Positions 9,564-17,738 of a stretch of DNA of 64,000 bases are shown one piece after another. Source of the stretch: Thermaerobacter marianensis DSM 12885 (GTDB lineage Bacteria > Bacillota > Sulfobacillia > Thermaerobacterales > Thermaerobacteraceae); the NCBI RefSeq assembly GCF_000184705.1, contig NC_014831.1:1178001-1242000 (forward strand), written 5' to 3'. Under the pieces are notes generated by a model. It searched no databases. It saw only the letters and a program-made list of their open reading frames with translations, and was not told the DNA's origin. Made by a program: the position numbers and the translations under genes. Each line of letters starts with the position of its first letter. The first letter of the stretch is position 1.

Positions 9564-9606
9564 CCGCCCGTGGTGCCGTTGCGCGCTGCGGGCGGTTTGC
9601 TTTTAT
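9564..9606 (+). terminator. Intrinsic terminator between the riboswitch and flgB (expression platform)
   Basis: CCGCCCG at 9564-9570 pairs with CGGGCGG at 9589-9595 and is followed by TTTGCTTTTAT. Located 48 bases downstream of the aptamer and 70 bases before flgB, it is well placed to act as the riboswitch-controlled terminator. A smaller hairpin (CGGCG near 9537 with CGCCG near 9551) lies between aptamer and terminator. The antiterminator pairing was not resolved. Confidence 0.7.
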
Positions 9607-9675
9607 CGGCGGCCACCGGCTCCGGCCGGTGACCGGGGAGGCCCGGATGAGCCCGGGCCGGGGAGGTCGCAGCCC

Positions 9676-10146
9676 ATGTGGGGGGCCATCAACGATCGCC
9701 TGGCGGCCGGTCTCGAGGTGCTGGCCCTGCGCCAGCGCCTGCTGGCCCAGAACGTGGCCAACGCCGACACGCCGGGTTACAAGCGGTACGACGTGGACTT
9801 CGCCCGCGCCCTGGAGGAGCGGCTCGGTCCGCCCGCGACCGGTGCGGGGACCGGCGGCGCGCCAGCCGGTGGCCCGGCCGGGGCGCCGGCCACCGCGCCG
9901 GGTGGCCGGCTGGCCCTGGCCATCACCCATCCAAGGCACCTGAGCGGCAGGGCGGGGACGGGCGATCCCGCCCGGGCGGTCTACCGCGAGACGGTCACCG
10001 CCCTGCGCAACGACGGCAACAACGTGGACCTGGACGCCGAGATGGCCCGCCTGGCGGAAACCGGCCTGTACTACCAGGCCCTGGTCCGCCAGCTCTCCGA
10101 CCGCATCGCGCTGCTGCGGACGGTCATCGCCGAGGGGAGGCGGTAA
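9676..10146 (+). CDS. flgB: Flagellar basal body rod protein FlgB
   Basis: A proximal rod subunit, exported through the flagellar type III apparatus. The N-terminus has the rod signature LLAQNVANADTPGYKRYDVDF and the C-terminus has NDGNNVDLDAEMARLAETGLYYQALVRQLS, both typical of FlgB. It is 156 residues, a little longer than usual because of a Gly/Ala/Pro insertion around residues 55-80. ATG at 9676 follows GGGGAGGT by eight bases. It is the first gene of the flagellar operon, behind the cyclic-di-GMP riboswitch and its terminator. Confidence 0.95.
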   Translation: MWGAINDRLAAGLEVLALRQRLLAQNVANADTPGYKRYDVDFARALEERLGPPATGAGTGGAPAGGPAGAPATAPGGRLALAITHPRHLSGRAGTGDPARAVYRETVTALRNDGNNVDLDAEMARLAETGLYYQALVRQLSDRIALLRTVIAEGRR

Positions 10147-10149
10147 GCC

Positions 10150-10689
10150 GTGCTGGGCGGCGTCTTCAACACCTTCGACATCGCGGCCAGTGGCATGACG
10201 GCCCAGCGGCTGCGGCTCGACCTGATCGCCAGCAACCTGGCCAATGTGGATACGACCCGCACCGCCCAGGGCGGGCCGTACCGGCGCCTGGTGCCGGTCT
10301 TCCAGGAGCGGGTGCGGCCCTTCGCCGAGGTGCTCCGAGAGCGGGCAGCAGGTTTCGGGGGGATGTCGGGCAGCGCCGGCGGGGTCTCCGGGGCGGCGGG
10401 CTGGCAGACGGGAGGGCCGGCGGGGGGCGCCGGTCCGGCCCTGGGCGGGCCGGCTCTCGCCGGAGTCCAGGTGGCGGCGGTGGTCGCCGACCCCTCCCCG
10501 CCGCGGCTGGTGTACGACCCCGGTCATCCCGACGCGGGACCGGACGGGTACGTGGCCTACCCCAATGTGGACCCGCTGATGGAGATGGTCAACCTGCTGG
10601 CGGCCACCCGGGCCTACGAGGCGAACGTCGCGGTGTTCAGTGCCGCCCGGACCCTGGCCCTGCGGGCCCTGGAGATCGGCCGCGGCTGA
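10150..10689 (+). CDS. flgC: Flagellar basal body rod protein FlgC
   Basis: Rod subunit acting with FlgB and FliE. It has FNTFDIAASGMTAQRLRLDLIASNLANVDTT at the N-terminus and YPNVDPLMEMVNLLAATRAYEANVAVF at the C-terminus, the two conserved FlgC blocks that pair as coiled helices in the rod. 179 residues, with a Gly-rich insertion in the middle (about residues 65-110). GTG at 10150 is three bases after the flgB stop, indicating translational coupling. About 220 bases of gene-free GC-rich DNA follow before fliE. Confidence 0.95.
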   Translation: MLGGVFNTFDIAASGMTAQRLRLDLIASNLANVDTTRTAQGGPYRRLVPVFQERVRPFAEVLRERAAGFGGMSGSAGGVSGAAGWQTGGPAGGAGPALGGPALAGVQVAAVVADPSPPRLVYDPGHPDAGPDGYVAYPNVDPLMEMVNLLAATRAYEANVAVFSAARTLALRALEIGRG

Positions 10690-10907
10690 AAGCCGGTGAC
10701 GGGGGGACGGCGTCGTGGAAGAACGCGGCTCGCAGCCGTCCGCAGCAGCCGGTTCGCTGCAGGGCGGCCGTGGCAGCGGGTCGCCGGACTGGGGAAGGCG
10801 GTCGCCGGAGCGGGGAGGCCGGCCCGCGGCCCGCGGGCCGCAGGCCGAGGCCCGGGGTGGCGTGCGGATGAAGCCCATCGGCCCGTGAGGTAGAGGAGGG
10901 ACGGCCC

Positions 10908-11276
10908 GTGAGTCCATGGGGAGCGGTACCCACAGGGTGGACGAGTGCCGGGCCCGCCGGATGGGCGGGGATGCCCGGCGGTCCCGGGGGCGTCGGTGGC
11001 GCGGCCGGCGGCACGGCTCCCGGACGCGCGCCCGCCGGTTCGTCCGGCGGAGAGGGACCCAGCTTCTTGCAGGAGCTGGCCCGGGCCCTCCAGCAGCTCG
11101 AGGGCACGGCCGGCCAGGCCGACGCCATGGCCCAGCGGCTGTTGACGGGCGACGTCCAGGACCTGTCCCAGGTGATGGTGGCCACCGAGAAGGCGCGGCT
11201 CGCCATCGAGCTGGCGGTGCAGCTGCGCAACAAGGCGCTGGAGGCGTACCAGGAGATCATGCGCATGCCCGTCTGA
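10908..11276 (+). CDS. fliE: Flagellar hook-basal body protein FliE
   Basis: FliE joins the MS ring to the rod. The C-terminal half (FLQELARALQQLEGTAGQADAMAQRLLTGDV..., then DLSQVMVATEKARLAIELAVQLRNKALEAYQEIMRMPV) is the full FliE core. The first 45 residues are Gly/Pro-rich and unlike the usual short N-terminus. GTG at 10908 has GAGGAGGG eight bases upstream. Position between flgC and fliF is canonical. Confidence 0.95.
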   Translation: MSPWGAVPTGWTSAGPAGWAGMPGGPGGVGGAAGGTAPGRAPAGSSGGEGPSFLQELARALQQLEGTAGQADAMAQRLLTGDVQDLSQVMVATEKARLAIELAVQLRNKALEAYQEIMRMPV

Positions 11277-11349
11277 TGCGGGTGGACGGGTCCTCGTCAC
11301 GACGACGCGATGGCCGCGACGGTGACCGGCCGACCGTGACCATGGCGGG

Positions 11350-13038
11350 ATGGCCGTGACGGGGACGGAGGAGGCGGCCCAGGGTTCCATGCCGGTGACG
11401 CAATTGCGGCAGCTTCCCCTCCAATTCCTGGCCTGGTTCCGCCAGCTCAAACCGGCGGCCCGGTGGGTCGTGGTATCGGCCGCGGGCCTGGTCCTGGCCG
11501 GCCTGCTGGCGCTGATCCTGGTCGGCCGCGGGAACCCGCGGTGGGAACCGCTCTTCACTCGGCTGGACCCGGCCGACGCCGCCGCCATCGTCAGCCAGCT
11601 GGAGGAGAAGGGCGTGCCCTACCAGCTGGCCCAGGGCGGGCAGGCCATCCTGGTGCCCGGCACCGAGGTCGACCGGCTGCGCCTGGAGCTGGCCGCCCAG
11701 GGGCTGCCGCGCGAGGGCACGGTGGGCCTCGAGCTGATGGACTCGATACCCATGGGCGCCACCGAGTTCGAGCGGCAGGTGCAGTACGTGCGCGGCCTGC
11801 AGGGCGAACTGGCCCGGACCATCAGCCGGTTGGACGGGGTCGAGGCGGCCCGGGTGCACGTCGTCCTGCCGGAGGACAGCCCCTTCGTCGGCCAGCGGCG
11901 GCCGGCCACGGCGGCGGTGCTGGTCCAGCTCAAGCCCGGCGCCAGCCTCGCTCCCGAGCAGGTGCGGTCCATCATGCACCTGGTGGCCTCGGCGGTCGAG
12001 GGGCTGAAGCCCGAAGACGTGACGGTGGTGGACACGACGGGGCGGCTGCTCTCCGCCGAGGTGCCCCCCGAGGAGGGGCAGGGTGCCGTGGTCCAGGGGG
12101 ACCGCTTCGAGATCGAACGCCGTTTCGAACAGGAGCTGCAGCAGAGCCTCCAGACGCTGCTGGAACAGGTGCTGGGTCCGGGCAACGTGATCGCCCGGGT
12201 CAACGCCGAGCTCAACTTCGACCAGCAGGTCATCGAGCGGCACCTCTTCCAGCCGCCGGCCGACGGGGGCCAGGGCATCCTCCGGTCGATCCAGGAGCTC
12301 CAGGAGACCTTCACCGGGCAAGGCGTCCCCGTGGGCGTGCCCGGCGACAGCAACATTCCCACCTATCCCCAGCTGGTGGGTGGCACGGGCCAGTACCAGC
12401 GCACCGAGCGCACCGCCAACTACGAGATCAACGAGGTGGTCGACCGGGTGCAGGTGGCGCCCGGGGCGGTCCGGCGCCTCTCGGTGGCCGTGGTGGTCAA
12501 CGGCGACCTGACCCCCCAGCGCCAGCAGGCCCTGCAGCAGGCCGTGGCGGCCGCCATCGGCACCGACCCCCAGCGGCAGGACCAGGTGGAGGTCGTCGGC
12601 ATGCCCTTCGACACGTCGGTGGCCGACCGGCTGCAGCAGTCCCTGGACGAGGAGCGGCAGGCCCGCGAGCAAGCCCGGCGGATGGCGCTGCTGGCCGGCG
12701 CAGCGGTCCTGGCCCTGCTGGCCCTGGGGTTGCTGGTGGCGGTGTGGCGGCGGCGCCGGGCGGCCCGGCGGGCCGCGGCCGAAGCCCAGATGGGCGGCCT
12801 TGGGGTGCCCGTCCAGGGCATGCCGGGTGCCGGCGGTTTGCCCGGGGCCGTGCCCCCCGCCGCACCGGCGGGGGCGGGCGCGGTGGGCGGACCGGCCGCC
12901 GGTGCCGCGGCGGCCTGGGCCAACGGCCGGGCGGCCGACGCCGCGGCCTACGATCAGGTCGCCGAGCTGGTGAAGAACCAGCCGGAACACGTGGCGCAGG
13001 TGATCCGGAGCTGGCTGGCGGAGCGGTCGGGCAACTAG
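11350..13038 (+). CDS. fliF: Flagellar MS-ring protein FliF
   Basis: A 562-residue protein that forms the membrane-supramembrane ring. A first membrane segment lies at about residues 39-58 and a second at about 444-466, bracketing the periplasmic ring-building domains with YscJ/FliF features (EPLFTRLDPADAAAIVSQLEEKGVPYQL, LELMDSIPMGATEFERQVQYVRGLQGELARTI, ARVHVVLPEDSPF). The C-terminal cytoplasmic tail ends near ...PEHVAQVIRSWLAER, the FliG-binding end. The start is uncertain: ATG 11350 and GTG 11356 have weak ribosome-binding sites, and ATG 11389 has GGAGGAGG 14 bases upstream. Confidence 0.95.
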   Translation: MAVTGTEEAAQGSMPVTQLRQLPLQFLAWFRQLKPAARWVVVSAAGLVLAGLLALILVGRGNPRWEPLFTRLDPADAAAIVSQLEEKGVPYQLAQGGQAILVPGTEVDRLRLELAAQGLPREGTVGLELMDSIPMGATEFERQVQYVRGLQGELARTISRLDGVEAARVHVVLPEDSPFVGQRRPATAAVLVQLKPGASLAPEQVRSIMHLVASAVEGLKPEDVTVVDTTGRLLSAEVPPEEGQGAVVQGDRFEIERRFEQELQQSLQTLLEQVLGPGNVIARVNAELNFDQQVIERHLFQPPADGGQGILRSIQELQETFTGQGVPVGVPGDSNIPTYPQLVGGTGQYQRTERTANYEINEVVDRVQVAPGAVRRLSVAVVVNGDLTPQRQQALQQAVAAAIGTDPQRQDQVEVVGMPFDTSVADRLQQSLDEERQAREQARRMALLAGAAVLALLALGLLVAVWRRRRAARRAAAEAQMGGLGVPVQGMPGAGGLPGAVPPAAPAGAGAVGGPAAGAAAAWANGRAADAAAYDQVAELVKNQPEHVAQVIRSWLAERSGN

Positions 13039-13216
13039 GCCGCGGGTGGACTGCGGCCCGCCGGCCGCGCCGTCCCGACGCCCGCTCCGGGACGGGGAAG
13101 GTCGTGGGGGTCCGGCGGCACGGGCGCCGCCCGGACCCGGCCGGCCGGCGATCCCGGGCGGGCGGGCCGGAACGGGTGGCACCGGTGTACGGGGCCTGAG
13201 GGAGGAGGCGACGGCG

Positions 13217-14539
13217 GTGGCGGTACGACAGGGTGCGTTGAGGCGGGGCGGACCGGGCCGGGGTGGGAGCCTGGCGGTGCCGGGACCGGTTCCGCCGGGT
13301 ACCGGGACCCAGGGCCGGCCGGGCGTGCCCGGACCCGGGGCGGGAAGCCCGGGCCCCACGGGCGCCGAGGGGGGCGCCTTCCCAGGCGCGGCCGGCGGCG
13401 CCGCCGCACCCGGTGCCGTGACGGCGGTGGCGGGGGCTGCCGGCTCCGCCGGCGCCGCCGGAGCCGGTGCGGCGGCGGCCGGGACCGCCGGTTCGTCCGG
13501 CGGGGCGGGCTTGAGCGCGGCCGCCCGGGACGCGGTCCGGGACCTGTCCCCCCGGCGCAAGGCGGCGATCCTCATGATCTCCCTGGGACCGGAACTGGCC
13601 GCCCGGGTCTTCCGTTACCTGCGGGAGGACGAGATCGAGCAGCTGACCCTGGAGATCGCCAACACCGACCGCGTGTCGCCCGAGCAGCGGCAGGCGGTGT
13701 TGGAGGAATGCCGCGACCTCGCCCTGGCCCACGCCTACATCGCCCAGGGGGGCATCGACTACGCCCGCGAGCTCCTGGTGCAGGCTCTGGGCCACCAGCG
13801 GGCGGCCGAGGTCCTCAACCGGCTGACCGCCACCTTGCAGGTGCGGCCCTTCGAGTTCGTCCGCCGCGCCGATCCGCTCCAGATACTGAACTTCATCCAG
13901 CAGGAGCATCCGCAGACCATCGCCCTGATCCTGGCGTACCTGCACCCCGAGCAGGCGGCCGTGGTCCTGAGCGGGCTGCCGCCGGACCGCCGGGCCGACG
14001 TGGCCCGCCGCCTGGCCCTGATGGAGCGCACCTCGCCGGAGCTGATCCGCGAGGTGGAGCGGGTGCTGGAGCGCAAGCTCTCGTCGGTCCTGGGCGACGA
14101 GGGCACCGCCGCCGGCGGCCTGCAGGCGGTGGTGCAGGTGCTCAACAACGTGGACCGCGGCACCGAACGCAGCATCATGGAGGTCCTGGAGGTCACCGAC
14201 CCCGAGCTGGCCGAGGAGATCAAGAAGCGCATGTTCGTCTTCGAGGACATCGTGCTCCTGGACGACCGCTCCCTGCAGCGGGTGTTGCGGGAGGTGGACC
14301 TCAACGAGGACCTGCCCCTGGCCCTCAAGGCCGTCAGCGAGGACGTCAAGCAGAAGATCTTCCGCAACCTGTCCCAGCGGGCCGTGGAGATCCTGCAGGA
14401 GAACCTGTCGTACCTCGGGCCCGTGCGCCTCCGCGACGTGGAAGAGGCCCAGCAGAAGATCGTCAACATCATCCGCCGCCTGGAGGAAGAGGGCGAGATC
14501 GTGATCGCGCGGGGTGGCCAGGATGAAGTGGTCGTCTGA
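13217..14539 (+). CDS. fliG: Flagellar motor switch protein FliG, with long N-terminal extension
   Basis: FliG is the torque-generating rotor component that binds FliF and FliM and contacts the stator. From about residue 110, LSPRRKAAILMISLGPELAARVF starts the normal N-domain. The middle domain has FIQQEHPQTIALILAYL, and the C-domain has the charged torque helix (MFVFEDIVLLDDRSLQRVLREVD). GTG at 13217 has GGAGGAGG eight bases upstream, giving about 440 residues against the usual 330-340. The extra 105 residues are Gly/Ala/Pro only. If that start is right the extension would be placed at the FliF-binding face; an internal start near residue 95 cannot be excluded. Confidence 0.93.
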   Translation: MAVRQGALRRGGPGRGGSLAVPGPVPPGTGTQGRPGVPGPGAGSPGPTGAEGGAFPGAAGGAAAPGAVTAVAGAAGSAGAAGAGAAAAGTAGSSGGAGLSAAARDAVRDLSPRRKAAILMISLGPELAARVFRYLREDEIEQLTLEIANTDRVSPEQRQAVLEECRDLALAHAYIAQGGIDYARELLVQALGHQRAAEVLNRLTATLQVRPFEFVRRADPLQILNFIQQEHPQTIALILAYLHPEQAAVVLSGLPPDRRADVARRLALMERTSPELIREVERVLERKLSSVLGDEGTAAGGLQAVVQVLNNVDRGTERSIMEVLEVTDPELAEEIKKRMFVFEDIVLLDDRSLQRVLREVDLNEDLPLALKAVSEDVKQKIFRNLSQRAVEILQENLSYLGPVRLRDVEEAQQKIVNIIRRLEEEGEIVIARGGQDEVVV

Positions 14540-15680
14540 GGTGGAATGCGGTCCCGCCCCGGGCCGGCCGGGTGCAGGCGAGCCCGGCCCCGCCCGCCCG
14601 TGGGTACCCGCGACCCTGGACGGCACCGTCGTCCACGACGCCGTCCCGCTCCCCGGTGCGGAGGAACCCGGCGAAGGCCGTCCGGCCGGGGATCCGGCAC
14701 GGGGTCCCGCTGCGGCCCTCCGGCCCCGGGTATCCGGGCTGCGGCGCTGGGCCTGGCCGGCCCTGGCGGAAGGCACAGGCGGCCAGGTGCGGGTGGCCCG
14801 GGACCTGACCCCGGCCTGCCCGGCGGCGGGGGAGGGCGACCCCGCTGGCGGGCAGCGGCGGTTCCGCGGCACTTCGGCGGGTCCGAACCACACCTTGCCG
14901 GCTCGGCCGACTCCCAAAGGGCGCGCCGAGGGCGGCCCGGGCAGGGACCTGGCGGCGGACCGGCGGCGGGCCCGGCGCTGGCTGGCCCGGGCCCGGAAGG
15001 CTGCGGCCGCTCACTTGGCACGGGCTCGCCAGGAGGCCGAAGCCCTGCGCCGGCAAGCCTGGGAGGAAGGATGGGCCCAGGGGGAGGCGGCGGCCCGGGC
15101 TCGCTGGGAGGCCGCCTGCCGCGGGCTGGAGGAACAGTTGACCCGCCAGCGCGAGGCCCTGGAAGCCCGGTACCGGCAGCTCCTGGCCGCTTCCGCCGAG
15201 CCCCTGCTCGAGCTGGCCCTGGCCATTGCCCGGCGGGTGGCGGGCGACCACCTGGCCGCCGACGTCGCCAGCCTGCGGCGGCAGGTGGAGGACGCCCTGG
15301 CGCGCCTGGGCAGCGAGGGGGCCCGGGTGCTGGTTCATCCCGAGAGTCTCGCGCAGCTGGAGGGCACCGCACCTCTGGCAGCCGGCGTCCAGCTGGTGGC
15401 CGACCTGACCCTGGCCCCCGGCGACTTCCGGGTCGAGACGCCCCGCGGCCAGGTGGACGGCCGGGTGGCGGTGCAGGTGGAACGGCTGGGGAAGGCGTTG
15501 CGGGAGCAAGGGCTCGGCGTGGCCCCGGCCGCGACCGCGGTGCGGGTCCCGGGACCGGATGCGGGTTCAGCGCCGGCGGGGCCACCCGATCCGCAAGGAC
15601 CGGCCCCGGACGGGGAGGGGTCGCACCCGCACGGGGAGCCGGAAGCCGGCAGGGAAGGGAGGGAGTCGGCATGGCCGTGA
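14523..15680 (+). CDS. fliH: Flagellar export ATPase regulator FliH
   Basis: About 385 residues. After a disordered N-terminal third comes a long Ala/Arg/Glu-rich coiled coil (ARARQEAEALRRQAWEEGW, with the GxxxG-like WAQGEAA part). A C-terminal FliH/V-ATPase-E-like domain follows (LLELALAIARRVAGDHLAADVASLRRQVEDAL, RVLVHPESLAQLEG, DFRVETPRGQVDGRV). FliH holds the FliI ATPase at the export gate and C-ring. ATG at 14523 overlaps the end of fliG by 17 bases; GTG 14514 is an alternative. The tail overlaps the fliI start by ten bases. Confidence 0.85.
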   Translation: MKWSSEVECGPAPGRPGAGEPGPARPWVPATLDGTVVHDAVPLPGAEEPGEGRPAGDPARGPAAALRPRVSGLRRWAWPALAEGTGGQVRVARDLTPACPAAGEGDPAGGQRRFRGTSAGPNHTLPARPTPKGRAEGGPGRDLAADRRRARRWLARARKAAAAHLARARQEAEALRRQAWEEGWAQGEAAARARWEAACRGLEEQLTRQREALEARYRQLLAASAEPLLELALAIARRVAGDHLAADVASLRRQVEDALARLGSEGARVLVHPESLAQLEGTAPLAAGVQLVADLTLAPGDFRVETPRGQVDGRVAVQVERLGKALREQGLGVAPAATAVRVPGPDAGSAPAGPPDPQGPAPDGEGSHPHGEPEAGREGRESAWP

Positions 15681-17059
15681 CCGCGGCGGACCTGCAGGCG
15701 GCAGCCCCGCGCATGGACGAAGCGCTTCCGGACGGCCCGGACTCCCTCCTGGACTGGTCGCGGCTGCAGGCGGCGCTGGAAACCGCCGACCCCCGGCCGA
15801 CCCAGGGCTGGGTCGAGCAGGTGGTGGGCCTGGCGGTGGAGGCCCGGGGACCGGTGAGCTCCCTGGGGGAGCTCTGCTGGATCCACCGGGCCGGACTGCC
15901 GCCCGTGCCGGCCGAGGTGGTGGGATTCCGCGGCCCCCACACCCTGCTGATGCCCCTGGGCGACGCGCGGGCCATCCGGCCCGGCAGCCTGGTGGAAGCC
16001 ACGGGCCGCGGCTTCACCGTGGGCGTGGGCGAGGGCCTGCTGGGCCGCGTCCTGGACGGCCTGGGCCGGCCGCTGGACGGGCAGGGACCGGTGGCCGTGG
16101 AGGCGTGGTACCCCGCCGAAGGCGAGCCGCCGCCGCCGCTGGCCCGCCAGCCGATCCGCGAGCCCCTGCCCGTGGGCGTGCGGTCCATCGACGCCCTGCT
16201 GACCTGCGGCCGGGGCCAGCGGGTCGGCATCTTCGCCGGCAGCGGGGTGGGCAAGAGCACGCTCCTGGCCATGATGACCCGCCACACCGCCGCCGACGTG
16301 GTGGTGGTGGCCCTGATCGGCGAGCGGAACCGCGAAGTCCGCGACTTCGTGGACCACCACCTGGCGGGCAGCCGTCGCCGCACGGTGGTGGTGGCGGCCA
16401 CCGCCGACCGGCCCGCCCTGGTGCGGATCAAGGCCGCCCAGGTGGCCACGGCCATCGCCGAGTTCTTCCGCGACCGGGGCCGCCACGTGCTGCTGGTGAT
16501 GGACTCCGTCACCCGCTACGCCATGGCCCTGCGGGAGGTGGGGCTGGCCGTGGGCGAGCCGCCGGCCACCCGGGGCTACCCGCCGTCGGTCTTTGCGGCC
16601 CTGCCGCGGCTGCTGGAGCGGGCCGGGACCGGCCCCCGGGGCAGCATCACCGGGTTCTACACCGTGCTGGTGGACGGCGACGACTTGAACGAGCCCATCG
16701 CCGACGCGGTGCGGGGCACTCTGGACGGGCACATCGTCCTGTCGCGGCAACTGGCCGAGGAAGGGCAGTTCCCCGCGGTGGACGTCCTGGCCAGCGTCAG
16801 CCGGCTGATGCCCGAGCTGGTGGAACCGGCCCACTGGGCGGCCGCCCAGCGGTTGCGGCGGTGGCTGGGGGCGTACCGGGAGGCCCGGGATCTGCTGGAG
16901 ATCGGCGCCTACCAGCGAGGCAGCAACCCGGACGTGGACCGGGCCCTGGAGCGGATGCCGGCCATTCGCGCCTTCCTGACCCAAGGCCGCGACGAGGCGT
17001 CGCCCTTCGCCGAGGCCGTGGCCCGGTTGCAGGAGGTGGCCGGCGGTGCGGTGACCTAG
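15671..17059 (+). CDS. fliI: Flagellum-specific ATP synthase FliI
   Basis: Hexameric F1-beta-like ATPase of the flagellar type III export apparatus. Walker A GSGVGKST lies at about residues 194-201, with VALIGERNREVRDFV and VLLVMDSVTRYAMALREV (Walker B) after it, and DDLNEPIAD and IVLSRQLAEEGQFPAVDVLASVSRLMPEL further on, all FliI signatures. 462 residues, of usual length. ATG at 15671 overlaps fliH, so translation is probably coupled. Confidence 0.96.
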   Translation: MAVTAADLQAAAPRMDEALPDGPDSLLDWSRLQAALETADPRPTQGWVEQVVGLAVEARGPVSSLGELCWIHRAGLPPVPAEVVGFRGPHTLLMPLGDARAIRPGSLVEATGRGFTVGVGEGLLGRVLDGLGRPLDGQGPVAVEAWYPAEGEPPPPLARQPIREPLPVGVRSIDALLTCGRGQRVGIFAGSGVGKSTLLAMMTRHTAADVVVVALIGERNREVRDFVDHHLAGSRRRTVVVAATADRPALVRIKAAQVATAIAEFFRDRGRHVLLVMDSVTRYAMALREVGLAVGEPPATRGYPPSVFAALPRLLERAGTGPRGSITGFYTVLVDGDDLNEPIADAVRGTLDGHIVLSRQLAEEGQFPAVDVLASVSRLMPELVEPAHWAAAQRLRRWLGAYREARDLLEIGAYQRGSNPDVDRALERMPAIRAFLTQGRDEASPFAEAVARLQEVAGGAVT

Positions 17060-17267
17060 GTTCGATCCCGCGGACGGCGGGCCCCGACGGGCACGGGGGT
17101 TCGCCGGAGGAGACGGCCCAGCCCGTGACACGGGATGCCACGGGACGCGGGAGACCGGACCCGGGGCACAGGCCACGGGACGCCGGATGACCCGGCCCGG
17201 GGGACCCGGACCCCGGGACCAACCCCGGGGTGCGGGTCCGGCCCCCGGGCGGCGGAAGAGGTGGGGG

Positions 17268-17738
17268 ATGGCCATGGCAGGCAAGGAACCGTTCCGGTTG
17301 CAGCGGGTCTGGGACGTGCGGCGCCTTGAGGCCCTGACCCGGTTGGGAGAGTGGGGCCGCTGGCAGGCCCGGGCGGAACAGGCCCGCCGGGAGGCCTCCC
17401 GGCTGGAGGCCGACCGCCAGCGGGCGGCGGTGGATCTGACGGCCGTGGGTCCGGCCCGTACCGCTCTTGAGATGGCCGCCCGGTGGCGGGAGGTGGAGGC
17501 CCTGGGCCGGCGCATCCAGGTGGCCCAGGGCCGGGCCGAGGTCCTCCAGCGGGAGGCGGCGGAACGGCACCAGGCGGTCCTGGCCGCCCGGCGGGAAGAA
17601 CAGGCCTACCAGCGCCTCTACCAGCGGCACGAGGAGCGCCAGCGGCAGGAGTCCCTGCGGCGCGAACAGGCCCAGCTGGACGAGGTGGCAGGACGGCTGG
17701 CGGGAAGGAGGGACGGTCGTGGCCACGGCCCATGGTGA
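17268..17738 (+). CDS. fliJ: Flagellar export chaperone FliJ
   Basis: A 156-residue, almost wholly helical, Arg/Glu/Gln-rich protein starting FRLQRVWDVRRLEALTRLGEW, the usual FliJ opening, followed by a long coiled coil (ERHQAVLAARREEQAYQRLYQRHEERQ). FliJ is the central stalk of the export ATPase. ATG at 17268 follows an AGAGGTGGGGG stretch; ATG 17274 is equally possible. It lies between fliI and fliK as expected and overlaps the fliK start by 20 bases. Confidence 0.88.
   Translation: MAMAGKEPFRLQRVWDVRRLEALTRLGEWGRWQARAEQARREASRLEADRQRAAVDLTAVGPARTALEMAARWREVEALGRRIQVAQGRAEVLQREAAERHQAVLAARREEQAYQRLYQRHEERQRQESLRREQAQLDEVAGRLAGRRDGRGHGPW

Noticed and set aside
8852-9943. Open frame running from hslU through the riboswitch region into flgB
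   Set aside because: It has no domain, crosses an intrinsic terminator and the structured leader, and is Arg/Pro/Gly-rich, which indicates a shadow frame.
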